64,000 nt of DNA, taken from NCBI GenBank assembly GCA_017880905.1, contig JADGRO010000012.1:1-64000 (forward strand). The letters run 5' to 3'. The notes beneath the pieces were generated by a model. That model ran no database searches, was not told the origin of the DNA, and saw only the letters and a list, made by a program, of their open reading frames with translations. Origin of the DNA: Methylotenera sp. Its GTDB lineage: Bacteria > Pseudomonadota > Gammaproteobacteria > Burkholderiales > Methylophilaceae. Positions 31,065-39,258 of this stretch are shown here, piece after piece. How positions within the stretch are numbered: position 1 is the first letter of the stretch; each line of letters opens with the position of its first letter. The position numbers and the translations under genes are program-made.

Positions 31065-32366
31065 CTATTCTTTTGCTACTTTGGATTTGGCAAGTGCAGG
31101 ATTACTGGCGAAATACTTTTTAATGCCGTTTAAAATAGAATTGACCAACTTATCTTGATAAGCCTCGTCATTGAGTTTGCGCTCTTCATCCGGGTTGCTA
31201 ATAAATGCTGTTTCCACCAATATCGACGGGATGTCTGGCGATTTCAGCACCGCAAAACCTGCCTGTTCAACACGGCTGGTATGCAAATCGTTAATTTCGC
31301 CAATGCGCCCCAGCACGGCTTTGCCAAGCTTTAAGCTATCGTTAATGGTAGCGGCTTGCGATAGATCCAGCAAAGTCCGCGCCAATACCGGGTCTTTGTC
31401 ATCCAAACTTACGCCACCGATTAAATCGGATTCATTTTCCTTTTTGGCCAAGTAGCGCGCACTGGCACTGGTAGCGCCTTTTTCAGACAGCGCGAATACC
31501 GAAGAGCCGCGCGCGGATTGGTTGGTAAAAGCATCGGCGTGAATCGAAACGAATAAATCGGCTTTAAATTTGCGTGCTTTTACTACACGACCATGCAAGG
31601 GAATAAAATAATCACCATCCCGCGTCAGCATGCCGCGCATATTGGGTTCTGCGTCAATCTTTTCTTTCAATTTTTTTGCAATAATTAAGGTGATGACTTT
31701 CTCACGGCTACCATTGGCGCCGTGTGCGCCTGGGTCTTCACCACCGTGCCCAGCATCTATCGCAATGGTAATTAAACGCTCGTCTTCTTTATTTGCTAAG
31801 GGCTTATTTGTTTCTGGCAATGCGGCTGGCGCTTCAACCGTCGGTTCGGTAGCCGGTGTTTCAGCTGCGCCAGAATTGGGCGGCAGCGGCTCTATAACTG
31901 GTTTTTGCTGTTCCGCTTCCGCGCTCTTCTTACCTAACATGGACATCAGCTCGTCCTGTAATGGGTAAATATCCAGCACGAGACGATTTTTGTAATCACC
32001 AGCTGGGGCAAGCGCGAACAAATTCGATTTCACCTCACCTTTTAGATCTATTGCGATGCGCACCACGCCTGGTTTGTAGTTGGCGGCGCGCACCTGCTTG
32101 ATGTAAGGGTCACCCGACAAAATTTTGTCCGAAAGTGTTTTTAGTGCACTGTTTAGCTCTACATCTTCAATATCTAAAACTAACCTATCAGGATTTTTTA
32201 GAATAATGAGTTGATATTTAAGGGGCGAAGTAGATTCCAGCGCAATCCGCGTGTAATCCTCTGCCGGCCACACACGCGCCGCGGTGACGGTGTTTGCAGC
32301 GTGAGCTATTGTATTAACTAGTAATAAGCAGGTAAATAATAAGTGCGTTAAAGTTTTTTTAAACAT
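31065..32366 (-). CDS. amiC: N-acetylmuramoyl-L-alanine amidase AmiC with AMIN domain
   Basis: A 433-residue periplasmic amidase. It has a signal peptide at 1-23 (ending A-H-A-A) and an AMIN domain at about 28-130 for septal or peptidoglycan targeting, then a Pro/Ala/Glu-rich linker and an Amidase_3 domain from about 195. The zinc ligands are the His of D-A-G-H-G-G-E-D-P-G, a Glu after it and the His of S-I-H-A-D-A. The catalytic Glu is in V-L-V-E-T-A-F-I-S-N. It cuts septal peptidoglycan to let daughter cells separate. Its start overlaps the tsaE end by 19 bp. A stand-alone AMIN protein similar to its N-terminal domain is encoded 1.6 kb away. Confidence 0.92.
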   Translation of the reverse strand: MFKKTLTHLLFTCLLLVNTIAHAANTVTAARVWPAEDYTRIALESTSPLKYQLIILKNPDRLVLDIEDVELNSALKTLSDKILSGDPYIKQVRAANYKPGVVRIAIDLKGEVKSNLFALAPAGDYKNRLVLDIYPLQDELMSMLGKKSAEAEQQKPVIEPLPPNSGAAETPATEPTVEAPAALPETNKPLANKEDERLITIAIDAGHGGEDPGAHGANGSREKVITLIIAKKLKEKIDAEPNMRGMLTRDGDYFIPLHGRVVKARKFKADLFVSIHADAFTNQSARGSSVFALSEKGATSASARYLAKKENESDLIGGVSLDDKDPVLARTLLDLSQAATINDSLKLGKAVLGRIGEINDLHTSRVEQAGFAVLKSPDIPSILVETAFISNPDEERKLNDEAYQDKLVNSILNGIKKYFASNPALAKSKVAKE

Positions 32367-32842
32367 GCTTTACCTAGCGGCGAACCTGCTGAAAGTTGAA
32401 TTTTTCGACCTGCTTTAAATAGTGAAAGTTGCACATGAATATCAGGCTCTGGCAATACATGCTCCGCTTTTTCTGGCCATTCAATCATACAAATACTTTG
32501 TGGATTAAAGTAATCTCTAAAGCCTGCAGCATCCCATTCTTCCTCACTATTAAATCTATATAAATCAAAATGATATATATTATAACTAGAAACTGCATTA
32601 AGTTCAACGACGTAAGGTTCAACCAATGTATAAGTTGGGCTTTTTACTTTGCCAATATGTCCCAAACCATGCAAAACACCACGCACAAAGGTGGTTTTGC
32701 CTGCGCCAAGGTCACCATGCAAATAAACTACCAAACCTGGTGTCAAAATAATTGCGAATCGCTTGCCACAAGCCAAGGTTGCCGCTTCGTTGGCTAATAT
32801 CGTTTCTTTTGTAGTAAGTGTAATATCATTGACGCTATGCAT
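32348..32842 (-). CDS. tsaE: tRNA threonylcarbamoyladenosine biosynthesis ATPase TsaE
   Basis: A 164-residue P-loop ATPase. Walker A is H-G-D-L-G-A-G-K-T-T-F (about 45-55), followed by V-K-S-P-T-Y-T-L-V-E-P-Y, and the C-terminal part has H-F-D-L-Y-R. I-E-W-P-E-K-A is the family's Walker B-region signature. TsaE works with TsaB and TsaD to place t6A at position 37 of ANN-decoding tRNAs. Its ATG (32842-32840) and the queG ATG (32837-32839) form a single ATGCAT. It is first in the tsaE-amiC-mutL-miaA order common in proteobacteria. Confidence 0.93.
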   Translation of the reverse strand: MHSVNDITLTTKETILANEAATLACGKRFAIILTPGLVVYLHGDLGAGKTTFVRGVLHGLGHIGKVKSPTYTLVEPYVVELNAVSSYNIYHFDLYRFNSEEEWDAAGFRDYFNPQSICMIEWPEKAEHVLPEPDIHVQLSLFKAGRKIQLSAGSPLGKACLKKL

Positions 32843-33928
32843 TTAACTGACACTCTTAATTACAGTACTAACGATTTGGCTGCACTGGCAGCTGACATCA
32901 AACGCTGGGGCCGTGAATTGGGCTTTGCCGAAATTGGCATTAGCGATACCGATTTGACGAGTGCGGAGGCCGAACACCAAGCGTGGATTAAAAAAGGCTT
33001 TCATGGTGACATGGATTATATGGCAAAACATGGCACAAAGCGCACGCGCCCTGCCGATTTAGTGCCAAATACCATGCGCGTTATTTCTGCACGTTTAGAT
33101 TATTTGCCACCTAAAGCCCAAGATAGTTGGCAAACTATGCAAAATGGTGAAAAAGCCTTTATTTCGCGCTATGCCTTAGGGCGTGATTACCACAAAGTGA
33201 TGCGGCAAAAACTTCAAAAATTGTGCGGTAAAATTGCAGAGAATATCGACGAATTTGAGGACTATATTTTTCAATCACGCGTATTCACAGACAGCGCGCC
33301 GGTGCTGGAGGTGGCACTGGCAGAGAAATCTGGCCTAGGTTGGCGCGGCAAGCACACGCTGCTGATTAATAAAGAGCATGGCTCTTGGTTTTTTCTAGGT
33401 GAAATTTACACCAATTTACCGTTGCCGATAGATGAAAAAGCCACAAATCACTGCGGTAGTTGCTCATCCTGCATTGATATATGCCCTACCCGCGCCATTA
33501 CTGCGCCTTACGAGGTGGATGCGCGGCGTTGCATCTCCTACCTCACCATTGAGCTTAAAACCTCAATACCGGCTGAATTTAGGCCACTTATTGGTAATAG
33601 AGTCTACGGCTGCGACGATTGCCAATTGGTGTGCCCGTGGAATAAGTTTGCAGAAATCACCAGTGAGCCAGATTTTAATGTGCGAAATGGTTTGGATGAC
33701 ATCAGTTTGGTGGAGTGTTTTGCCTGGAGCGAGGCAGAATTTAAACAAAAAATGGCGGGCAGCGCCATTTATAGAATCGGTTATACCCAATGGCTACGCA
33801 ATATCGCCGTGGGTTTGGGCAATGCGCCTAGCACGCCCGAAGTAATTAGCGCTTTAAAAACGCGTGAGCATGATAGCAACGAGTTAATACGTGAGCATGT
33901 GAGTTGGGCGTTACAAAGACATCAATAA
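32837..33928 (+). CDS. queG: Epoxyqueuosine reductase QueG
   Basis: A 363-residue cobalamin- and iron-sulfur-dependent reductase. The N-terminal domain (1-180) binds the corrinoid. Two 4Fe-4S clusters are held by C-G-S-C-S-S-C-I-D-I-C-P (about 201-212) together with C-I-S-Y-L-T-I and C-D-D-C-Q-L-V-C-P-W-N. A HEAT-like C-terminal tail follows. It does the last step of queuosine formation on tRNA, reducing epoxyqueuosine. It is divergent from tsaE, and the two reading frames overlap by 6 bp. No ribosome binding site precedes the start, so a leaderless or short-leader message is possible. queD is 28 kb away in this window. Confidence 0.93.
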   Translation: MHLTDTLNYSTNDLAALAADIKRWGRELGFAEIGISDTDLTSAEAEHQAWIKKGFHGDMDYMAKHGTKRTRPADLVPNTMRVISARLDYLPPKAQDSWQTMQNGEKAFISRYALGRDYHKVMRQKLQKLCGKIAENIDEFEDYIFQSRVFTDSAPVLEVALAEKSGLGWRGKHTLLINKEHGSWFFLGEIYTNLPLPIDEKATNHCGSCSSCIDICPTRAITAPYEVDARRCISYLTIELKTSIPAEFRPLIGNRVYGCDDCQLVCPWNKFAEITSEPDFNVRNGLDDISLVECFAWSEAEFKQKMAGSAIYRIGYTQWLRNIAVGLGNAPSTPEVISALKTREHDSNELIREHVSWALQRHQ

Positions 33929-33942
33929 GTGCATAAATAAAG

Positions 33943-34545
33943 CTACTCATAAACATCCATCGACATTTCGTCATCATCAGAGGATGGATCTAAAATAATT
34001 TTTGCCCCGCTACTTGTTGAGCCACTTGCACTTGCATCATTTGTATCCATCTTAGGCATATTATGAATATTTGGCGTTGCATGTCTATCCTGATCCATTT
34101 TCACAATAGTTTCTAGCGGGTAAAGATCTAACATCAATCTATGTTGATACTCGCCTAAGGGCTTGTAAATACTTAACTTAGGCTTAACTTCCGCGTTTAA
34201 ATCAAACACAATGCGAGTAATGCCTGGTTGAAACTTCGCGATGCGCACTTGTTTGACGTATGAATCATCTGAGAATTTTTTACTCGCTAACTCCATTAAT
34301 TGATTATTAATTGGGCTATTTTTAAGATCTAACACGATGCGATTTGGATTTTTTAAAACCAATATCGAATGCGTAGTAGCCTGATCTGTTTCTATCATAA
34401 TGTGCGTGTATTCGCTACCAGGCAATATAAATATGCTAGTGCTGATAATTGTTGCACCATAAATAACCGCACTTGATAAAGATAATGCGGCAATCACTAA
34501 GGTTTTAATTAAATAAACCGTACGGTATAAAATTTGATTTCTCAT
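33943..34545 (-). CDS. Stand-alone AMIN-domain protein, AmiC N-terminal paralogue
   Basis: A 200-residue exported protein. It has an N-terminal hydrophobic signal (about 10-30) and then one AMIN domain resembling residues 28-130 of AmiC: shared features include I-L-K-N-P-x-R-(I/L)-V-L-D, Y-V-K-Q-V-R-x-A, G-x-x-R-I-x-(F/I)-D-L, and E-Y-x-x-R-L-x-L-D-(L/I)-Y-P. The amidase domain is missing. Instead there is a short Ser/Asp-rich tail (D-P-S-S-D-D-D-E). It may bind peptidoglycan or compete with AmiC for its site at the septum, or be a remnant of a duplicated amiC. The intact signal, domain and stop favour a working gene. Confidence 0.7.
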   Translation of the reverse strand: MRNQILYRTVYLIKTLVIAALSLSSAVIYGATIISTSIFILPGSEYTHIMIETDQATTHSILVLKNPNRIVLDLKNSPINNQLMELASKKFSDDSYVKQVRIAKFQPGITRIVFDLNAEVKPKLSIYKPLGEYQHRLMLDLYPLETIVKMDQDRHATPNIHNMPKMDTNDASASGSTSSGAKIILDPSSDDDEMSMDVYE

Positions 34546-34564
34546 GATAAAAATAGCGCATCAA

Positions 34565-34646
34565 TCAAATAGAAACCAACATCGCCGCATCCAGTATGCC
34601 TGCTGTGTCATTGGCAGTAGAAATTTGACTGACATTTTGCCGCGCA
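34565..34646 (-). pseudogene. Fragment of a ROK kinase gene: 3' end copy
   Basis: About 70 bp (34576-34646) closely match the 3' end of the intact ROK kinase gene at 35102-35173. The minus-strand frame still reads I-S-T-A-N-D-T-A-G-I-L-D-A-A-M-L before a TGA at 34567-34565; the intact gene ends I-S-T-A-N-D-T-A-G-I-L-G-A-A-M-L-A-L. No start or catalytic part remains. It directly follows the stop codon of the glycosylase gene, so the two copies flank that gene as a direct repeat. Confidence 0.8.
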
Positions 34647-34649
34647 CAT

Positions 34650-35078
34650 CTATAATTTCTCCCAAACTCTAATCTCGCCTTCAATAATTCTAAATAGTGG
34701 GTGCGGTTCTGGTATAGCAATATCAGCATACTTTTCATAAAAATCTGTCGCTCTTACTTTGAGCTTACGCTTCAGGTGCTCCCATTCGTAAAGCAACTGC
34801 CCATTGGTTTCTTCTATTTGTCCATTAAACCTTGGCAACAAAATTTTACTCGCATCAAATCGGTAGCCTCTAAGTGTAGCTTCATCCGCGATAGCGGTTA
34901 AAAAAGCGCCTATCGCCTCATTAGGCTTTGTTTGCTGGCGAAACCTTAGTAGCTGCGGGTGATGTTGATAGCCCGAGGTACCCCCTGACAGCACTTTCTG
35001 CGCCAGTAGCGCCTCTCTCCAGGCAGCTACAAGGCCTTTAGCATCCAGATAGCGTGGGTGGACTGTCCAGAGTCGCAT
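34650..35078 (-). CDS. Pyrimidine-dimer DNA glycosylase/endonuclease V-like protein
   Basis: A 142-residue protein of the Pyr_excise family (T4 endonuclease V-like). The signatures are M-R-L-W-T-V-H-P-R-Y-L-D near the start, W-R-E-A-L-L-A-Q, G-Y-Q-H-H-P-Q-L-L-R-F, and P-H-P-L-F-R at the C-terminus. ATG 35078 is preferred over ATG 35087 because family members start with this L-W segment. Relatives cut at cyclobutane pyrimidine dimers; whether this cellular branch has that activity is not settled. It ends immediately before a ROK kinase gene fragment and begins just after the intact ROK gene, so it seems to have been inserted at that site. Confidence 0.8.
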   Translation of the reverse strand: MRLWTVHPRYLDAKGLVAAWREALLAQKVLSGGTSGYQHHPQLLRFRQQTKPNEAIGAFLTAIADEATLRGYRFDASKILLPRFNGQIEETNGQLLYEWEHLKRKLKVRATDFYEKYADIAIPEPHPLFRIIEGEIRVWEKL

Positions 35079-35093
35079 AACATGCAACCCAAA

Positions 35094-36011
35094 CTACAAA
35101 GCCAACATCGCCGCACCCAGTATGCCTGCTGTGTCATTCGCGGTAGAAATTTTTACTTGAATTTTGCCACGCAATACCGCGATTAAATCGGCTTCTAAGC
35201 GTTGATTAAAAGTTTTTTGCATGAGCGACCAAGCGCCTGTTAATCCGCCACCAATCACAACATTACTCACATCAATGATCTTGGCAATGCTGGCCAGCGT
35301 TTGTGCCAACGCGTTTGCCGCTAGTTCGTATGCCTCAATCGCAGCTTTATCGCCGCTATCGGCGAGTTCAGCGATCTGATGAGCGGTAAGTAGTTGTTTT
35401 GTTGCATTCAAATAACTAATAGCCACCCCGCTGGCAGAGGCATATTGTTCCATACAGCCTTTGTTGCCGCAGCCACATTGCCTACCCTCTGGCTCGACTA
35501 TAATATGCCCCACTTCCATCGCATAGCCATGTTGGCCTGAATATAGCTTGCCGCTTGTATCAATAAAACCGCCGCCAACACCGGTGCCAAGCCCCATGTA
35601 AATCAAGCCGCCCTCTGGCCTGCCCGCTAAACAATATTCGCCATAAGCTGCGGCATTGGCGTCGTTTTCTACAATCACTTTTTTACCAATTAACTGGTTT
35701 AAATCCGCTGCCAGATTGACATTTTTTAGGCCCGGCAAGTTGGGCGATCGCGCAATTAATTGAGTTTGCGGATCGATAAAACCCGGGAAGCCAATACCAA
35801 TTGCCTCCACATTAGGATGCTTTTGTATCGCTGTTTGTATGGCATGGGTCGTTACGTTGAGAATTTTTTGCCAAGCCTCATCCGGCGCATGGCCTTTGCA
35901 AAACCGCGAAAAATCGGCCTGAAAGTGCGTTTCGTCAATTAACTCCAAATTAGCAAACACGCCAACGCGAATATTGGTGCCGCCAATATCAATGCCTATA
36001 GTGAGTGCCAT
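35094..36011 (-). CDS. ROK-family sugar kinase (glucokinase/fructokinase-like)
   Basis: A 305-residue ROK kinase. The ATP-binding phosphate motif is G-I-D-I-G-G-T-N-I-R near the N-terminus, E-N-D-A-N-A-A-A-Y-G-E contains the catalytic Asp region (about residue 105), and the zinc motif is C-G-C-G-N-K-G-C-M-E. It probably phosphorylates glucose released from maltodextrin or glycogen, since its start overlaps the malQ end by 16 bp and the glycogen genes follow upstream. Its last 72 bp are duplicated beyond the glycosylase gene at 34576-34646. Confidence 0.88.
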   Translation of the reverse strand: MALTIGIDIGGTNIRVGVFANLELIDETHFQADFSRFCKGHAPDEAWQKILNVTTHAIQTAIQKHPNVEAIGIGFPGFIDPQTQLIARSPNLPGLKNVNLAADLNQLIGKKVIVENDANAAAYGEYCLAGRPEGGLIYMGLGTGVGGGFIDTSGKLYSGQHGYAMEVGHIIVEPEGRQCGCGNKGCMEQYASASGVAISYLNATKQLLTAHQIAELADSGDKAAIEAYELAANALAQTLASIAKIIDVSNVVIGGGLTGAWSLMQKTFNQRLEADLIAVLRGKIQVKISTANDTAGILGAAMLAL

Positions 36012-37468
36012 TTATGCACCCTTTTAGAATGTCGAATTGCATGTTTAATGCACTCAATATTTTCTTCATTAAGCATATCCCAATTAAAACGCCATTGCCA
36101 ATTGCCTTGCATCGTACCTGGCATATTCATGCGATGCGTAGTATCCAACCCTAAAATATCCTGCATGGGTATAATGGCAATACTAGCTTTGGTGGCCAGT
36201 GCCAGAGCGATTAAAGCATGTGGCATATTGGGTTGCGGGTCATTCAATACGTTATGCACATCATTTTTAGTTGGCTCATCCAACTGCTGATACCAGCCCA
36301 GAGTGGTGTCGTTATCGTGTGTACCAGTGTAAACCACACTATTTTCTCCGATATTTTGTGGAAGGTAGGGGTTATCTTCCTTGCCACTAAACGCAAATTG
36401 CAAAATTTTCATACCGGGAAGCTGAAATTGCTCGCGCAAAGCATCCACTTCATCGGTAATCACACCTAAATCTTCGGCGATTAACTGCATATCGGGGTAG
36501 CGCCTGGTAATCGCTCGCAGTAGAGCTTCGCCTGGTGCTAGCGCCCATTGCCCGTTTACAGCAGTTTCCTCAATTGCAGGGATTTCCCATGCCGCTTGCA
36601 AACCCCTAAAATGATCAATGCGCACCAAATCAAACAAGCGCTGTTGCGTACGCATGCGCATTAGCCACCATTTAAAGCCATCAGCCTGCATAGCTTGCCA
36701 ATTGTAGTGCGGGTTACCCCAACGCTGACCTGTGGCCGAAAAATAGTCTGGCGGCACGCCAGCCACTACTTGCAGATTTTTGCTGGAGTTGAGCTTAAAT
36801 AAATGTGGTTTTGCCCAAACATCGGCGCTATCAAAAGCCACAAAAATCGGTATATCCCCGAACATAGCCACGCCGCTTTTATTGGCGTAGTTTTTAAGCG
36901 ATTGCCATTGCCTAAAAAACAAAAATTGAGTAAATTTAATCACGGAAATTTCAAATGCGTAGCGCCGCTTTACTTTTTTCATCACTGCAGGCTGCTTATT
37001 TTTATAGGCGTTGGGCCACCTGTTCCATCTCACATGCTTAAACTTTTCTCGTAGCGCTAAAAACAATGCGAAATCGCCCAGCCATGCGATATTTTCATGG
37101 CAAAAACTAATAAATTCTTTTTGCATTTTTTTATTTTTTCTTTGCTTATAGCGAATATAAGCCTTGCTGAAAAGCGCATTCCTATTGGCTTTTAGCCCGG
37201 TCAAATCTTCATTATTTAGTAACTTTTCTGTAACTAAAATTTCTAAACTAATAAACATCGGGTTGCCCGCATGCGCGCTTAAACATTGGTAAGGCGAGCC
37301 ATCGTCATGCGGCATATTGAGCGGCAATGTTTGCCAAATACTGGCACCAATTTTGGCTAAAAAATCGACAAACTGATAAGCATCTGCGCCAAAGTCACCT
37401 GCTGGCAATGAGCTAATATGCAGCAAAACTCCTACGCGGCGCGTTTGATGATGTGAATTTTGCGACAT
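35996..37468 (-). CDS. malQ: 4-alpha-glucanotransferase MalQ
   Basis: A 490-residue GH77 amylomaltase. The N-terminal R-R-V-G-V-L-L-H-I-S-S-L-P and D-G-S-P-Y-Q segments are typical. V-R-I-D-H-F-R-G-L carries the nucleophilic Asp, A-E-D-L-G-V-I-T the acid/base Glu, and T-G-T-H-D-N-D-T-T the transition-state Asp. It transfers maltosyl units between alpha-1,4-glucans. Its ATG overlaps the GH57 stop by one base (TAATG), so translation is coupled. Confidence 0.93.
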   Translation of the reverse strand: MSQNSHHQTRRVGVLLHISSLPAGDFGADAYQFVDFLAKIGASIWQTLPLNMPHDDGSPYQCLSAHAGNPMFISLEILVTEKLLNNEDLTGLKANRNALFSKAYIRYKQRKNKKMQKEFISFCHENIAWLGDFALFLALREKFKHVRWNRWPNAYKNKQPAVMKKVKRRYAFEISVIKFTQFLFFRQWQSLKNYANKSGVAMFGDIPIFVAFDSADVWAKPHLFKLNSSKNLQVVAGVPPDYFSATGQRWGNPHYNWQAMQADGFKWWLMRMRTQQRLFDLVRIDHFRGLQAAWEIPAIEETAVNGQWALAPGEALLRAITRRYPDMQLIAEDLGVITDEVDALREQFQLPGMKILQFAFSGKEDNPYLPQNIGENSVVYTGTHDNDTTLGWYQQLDEPTKNDVHNVLNDPQPNMPHALIALALATKASIAIIPMQDILGLDTTHRMNMPGTMQGNWQWRFNWDMLNEENIECIKHAIRHSKRVHKWHSL

Positions 37469-39231
37469 TAATTTTCCTGCCCGCGTCGCATTGTCCCACT
37501 TTGAACAGCACCGCCAAACCCATCATTGGCGAGTGACGGTATGTCTTCCGCATTGATAGGTGTTGATAAATTAGCGGGTACAGGCTGTTTTAGCAATACA
37601 TATAAATTCGTCAAGTTACGGCGATAAAGCTGATCGAAACTGCTGACGCTATCAGTCGAGTTGTAGTCGCCCAGCCACCAGAACCAATCCGAACCTTCGC
37701 AAACCGCAAGTTGGTCTTCGCATAATTTTTTTTCTTTGGCACTTAATTTGCCTGTTTTTATTACTTTGTCGTAGACTTTTTTCGCTGCACACAGCAAATC
37801 CCAGCCGCGGTTTTTGTCTGCGCTGCCAATCCAAGTGCTAAAACTGCCGTATACCCAACTACCGGCAGCGATTTCGGGCAGATTGCCGCAGGAAATTTTA
37901 TACGGACTTTTTTCGGGCGTTTTGATTGCTTGTAAAATTTCCGATTGTGTCACCATCTCGATATTTGGATGATTTGCGAGCGCTTGGTATAGTTCGGTTA
38001 AAAAGTAGTAACCGTTATATGGAAAGTATTCCCAAGCATTTTCACCATCTAAAATTACGCTTACCAAAGGATTTTCTGGTTTTTGATAAGTGTCGTGAAT
38101 ATGCTCCAAATCACGAATAAAATCGTTTACCGCATCCGTGCTATGCATCTTGGCGTATTCAAAACCAATCTTGTCCGATAGCCTGTCATCTCTAAAAAAA
38201 CATAAAATTTCATCATTAGCTTCCGCCACTTTATATGGCTTATACAAGTATTCATGGCGAGAAACCTGTGCCCTATCCGGATTAGATTTATGCAAACTAT
38301 TGGTTAGCACACCCTCGCCCGAGGCCGCCCATTGCACACCTTGCTGCGCCATTAATAAAAGGCTTTGTTTGGATACCGCACCTTCTGCGGGCCACATGCC
38401 TATTGGCTTTACACCAAATCGCCGTGTATGCGATATTTGTGCGTTTTTTATATGCGCCACTGCGCGCGCTTCGCCACCATCATATTTTGGCGCCTGCGGC
38501 AAAATGACATTAACCATAGCATCCCGTGTGCAACTAAAATCTAACAGTAAAGGCAAAATGGGGTGGTCGTGTGGGGTAGAAGAGATTTCAATCTGTCCTC
38601 TTTGCTGCAAAGCTTTGTAGCGTGGAATTAAACCGCTAATTATCTCGCCTACTAATTCAAATAAAGCGTAGCGCTCGGTGAAACTAAAGTGACTGCCCTT
38701 TCCTATTAGCGACTGCACCAATTTACTTTCGCGTTTGACACTTTCGCCCATCCACGCCAAGTGATACCAAACCAGCAAATCAGACTTATACTGCCCCGAA
38801 AAATATTGCAGATTAATATCGTTACCCGCCTGACTGGCCACTTGATAAAGATTATACAAACGTTGATATTGCGCATACGGTGCAAGCATTTTTTCGTGAT
38901 GACTTTTAAAGCAGCTTTCGATAATCAACTGACAATGCTCGGGTGAAACACAATCCAGAGTTTGTTCTCCCAGCATCGCCAGCAGTGGGTCTCGGATTTT
39001 TTTGGTTTTAAATTGTGCTGCGTAATCTTCTAATTGATCCAGCAAAATCGGCACAAAATTAAAACTTACACGTGCTTTGGTGTTAATTTCTAAGTGGTGC
39101 ACCATGTCAGAGTAATCTTTAATGGCGTGCAAGTAAGTCCAAGGCAGCACATATTCACGTGATATCGAATCACGATAATCCGGCTGATGCATATGCCAAT
39201 ACAAGGATATCAGTAACTTGGGGGCTGTCAT
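37468..39231 (-). CDS. Glycoside hydrolase family 57 (alpha-amylase/glucanotransferase-like)
   Basis: A 587-residue cytoplasmic GH57 protein. The N-terminal Y-W-H-M-H-Q-P-D-Y-R-D is the family's first conserved region. G-M-W-P-A-E-G-A-V-S near residue 280 has the Glu used as nucleophile, and V-I-L-D-G-E-N-A-W-E-Y near 400 the second conserved Asp region. GH57 enzymes act on alpha-1,4- or alpha-1,6-glucans as amylases, amylopullulanases or branching enzymes. With a separate glgB in the locus, a degrading or transferring role is more likely than branching. It lies 27 bp after glgC. Confidence 0.9.
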   Translation of the reverse strand: MTAPKLLISLYWHMHQPDYRDSISREYVLPWTYLHAIKDYSDMVHHLEINTKARVSFNFVPILLDQLEDYAAQFKTKKIRDPLLAMLGEQTLDCVSPEHCQLIIESCFKSHHEKMLAPYAQYQRLYNLYQVASQAGNDINLQYFSGQYKSDLLVWYHLAWMGESVKRESKLVQSLIGKGSHFSFTERYALFELVGEIISGLIPRYKALQQRGQIEISSTPHDHPILPLLLDFSCTRDAMVNVILPQAPKYDGGEARAVAHIKNAQISHTRRFGVKPIGMWPAEGAVSKQSLLLMAQQGVQWAASGEGVLTNSLHKSNPDRAQVSRHEYLYKPYKVAEANDEILCFFRDDRLSDKIGFEYAKMHSTDAVNDFIRDLEHIHDTYQKPENPLVSVILDGENAWEYFPYNGYYFLTELYQALANHPNIEMVTQSEILQAIKTPEKSPYKISCGNLPEIAAGSWVYGSFSTWIGSADKNRGWDLLCAAKKVYDKVIKTGKLSAKEKKLCEDQLAVCEGSDWFWWLGDYNSTDSVSSFDQLYRRNLTNLYVLLKQPVPANLSTPINAEDIPSLANDGFGGAVQSGTMRRGQEN

Positions 39232-39258
39232 TCGTTAGTTTTTATTATCAATGGGTGA

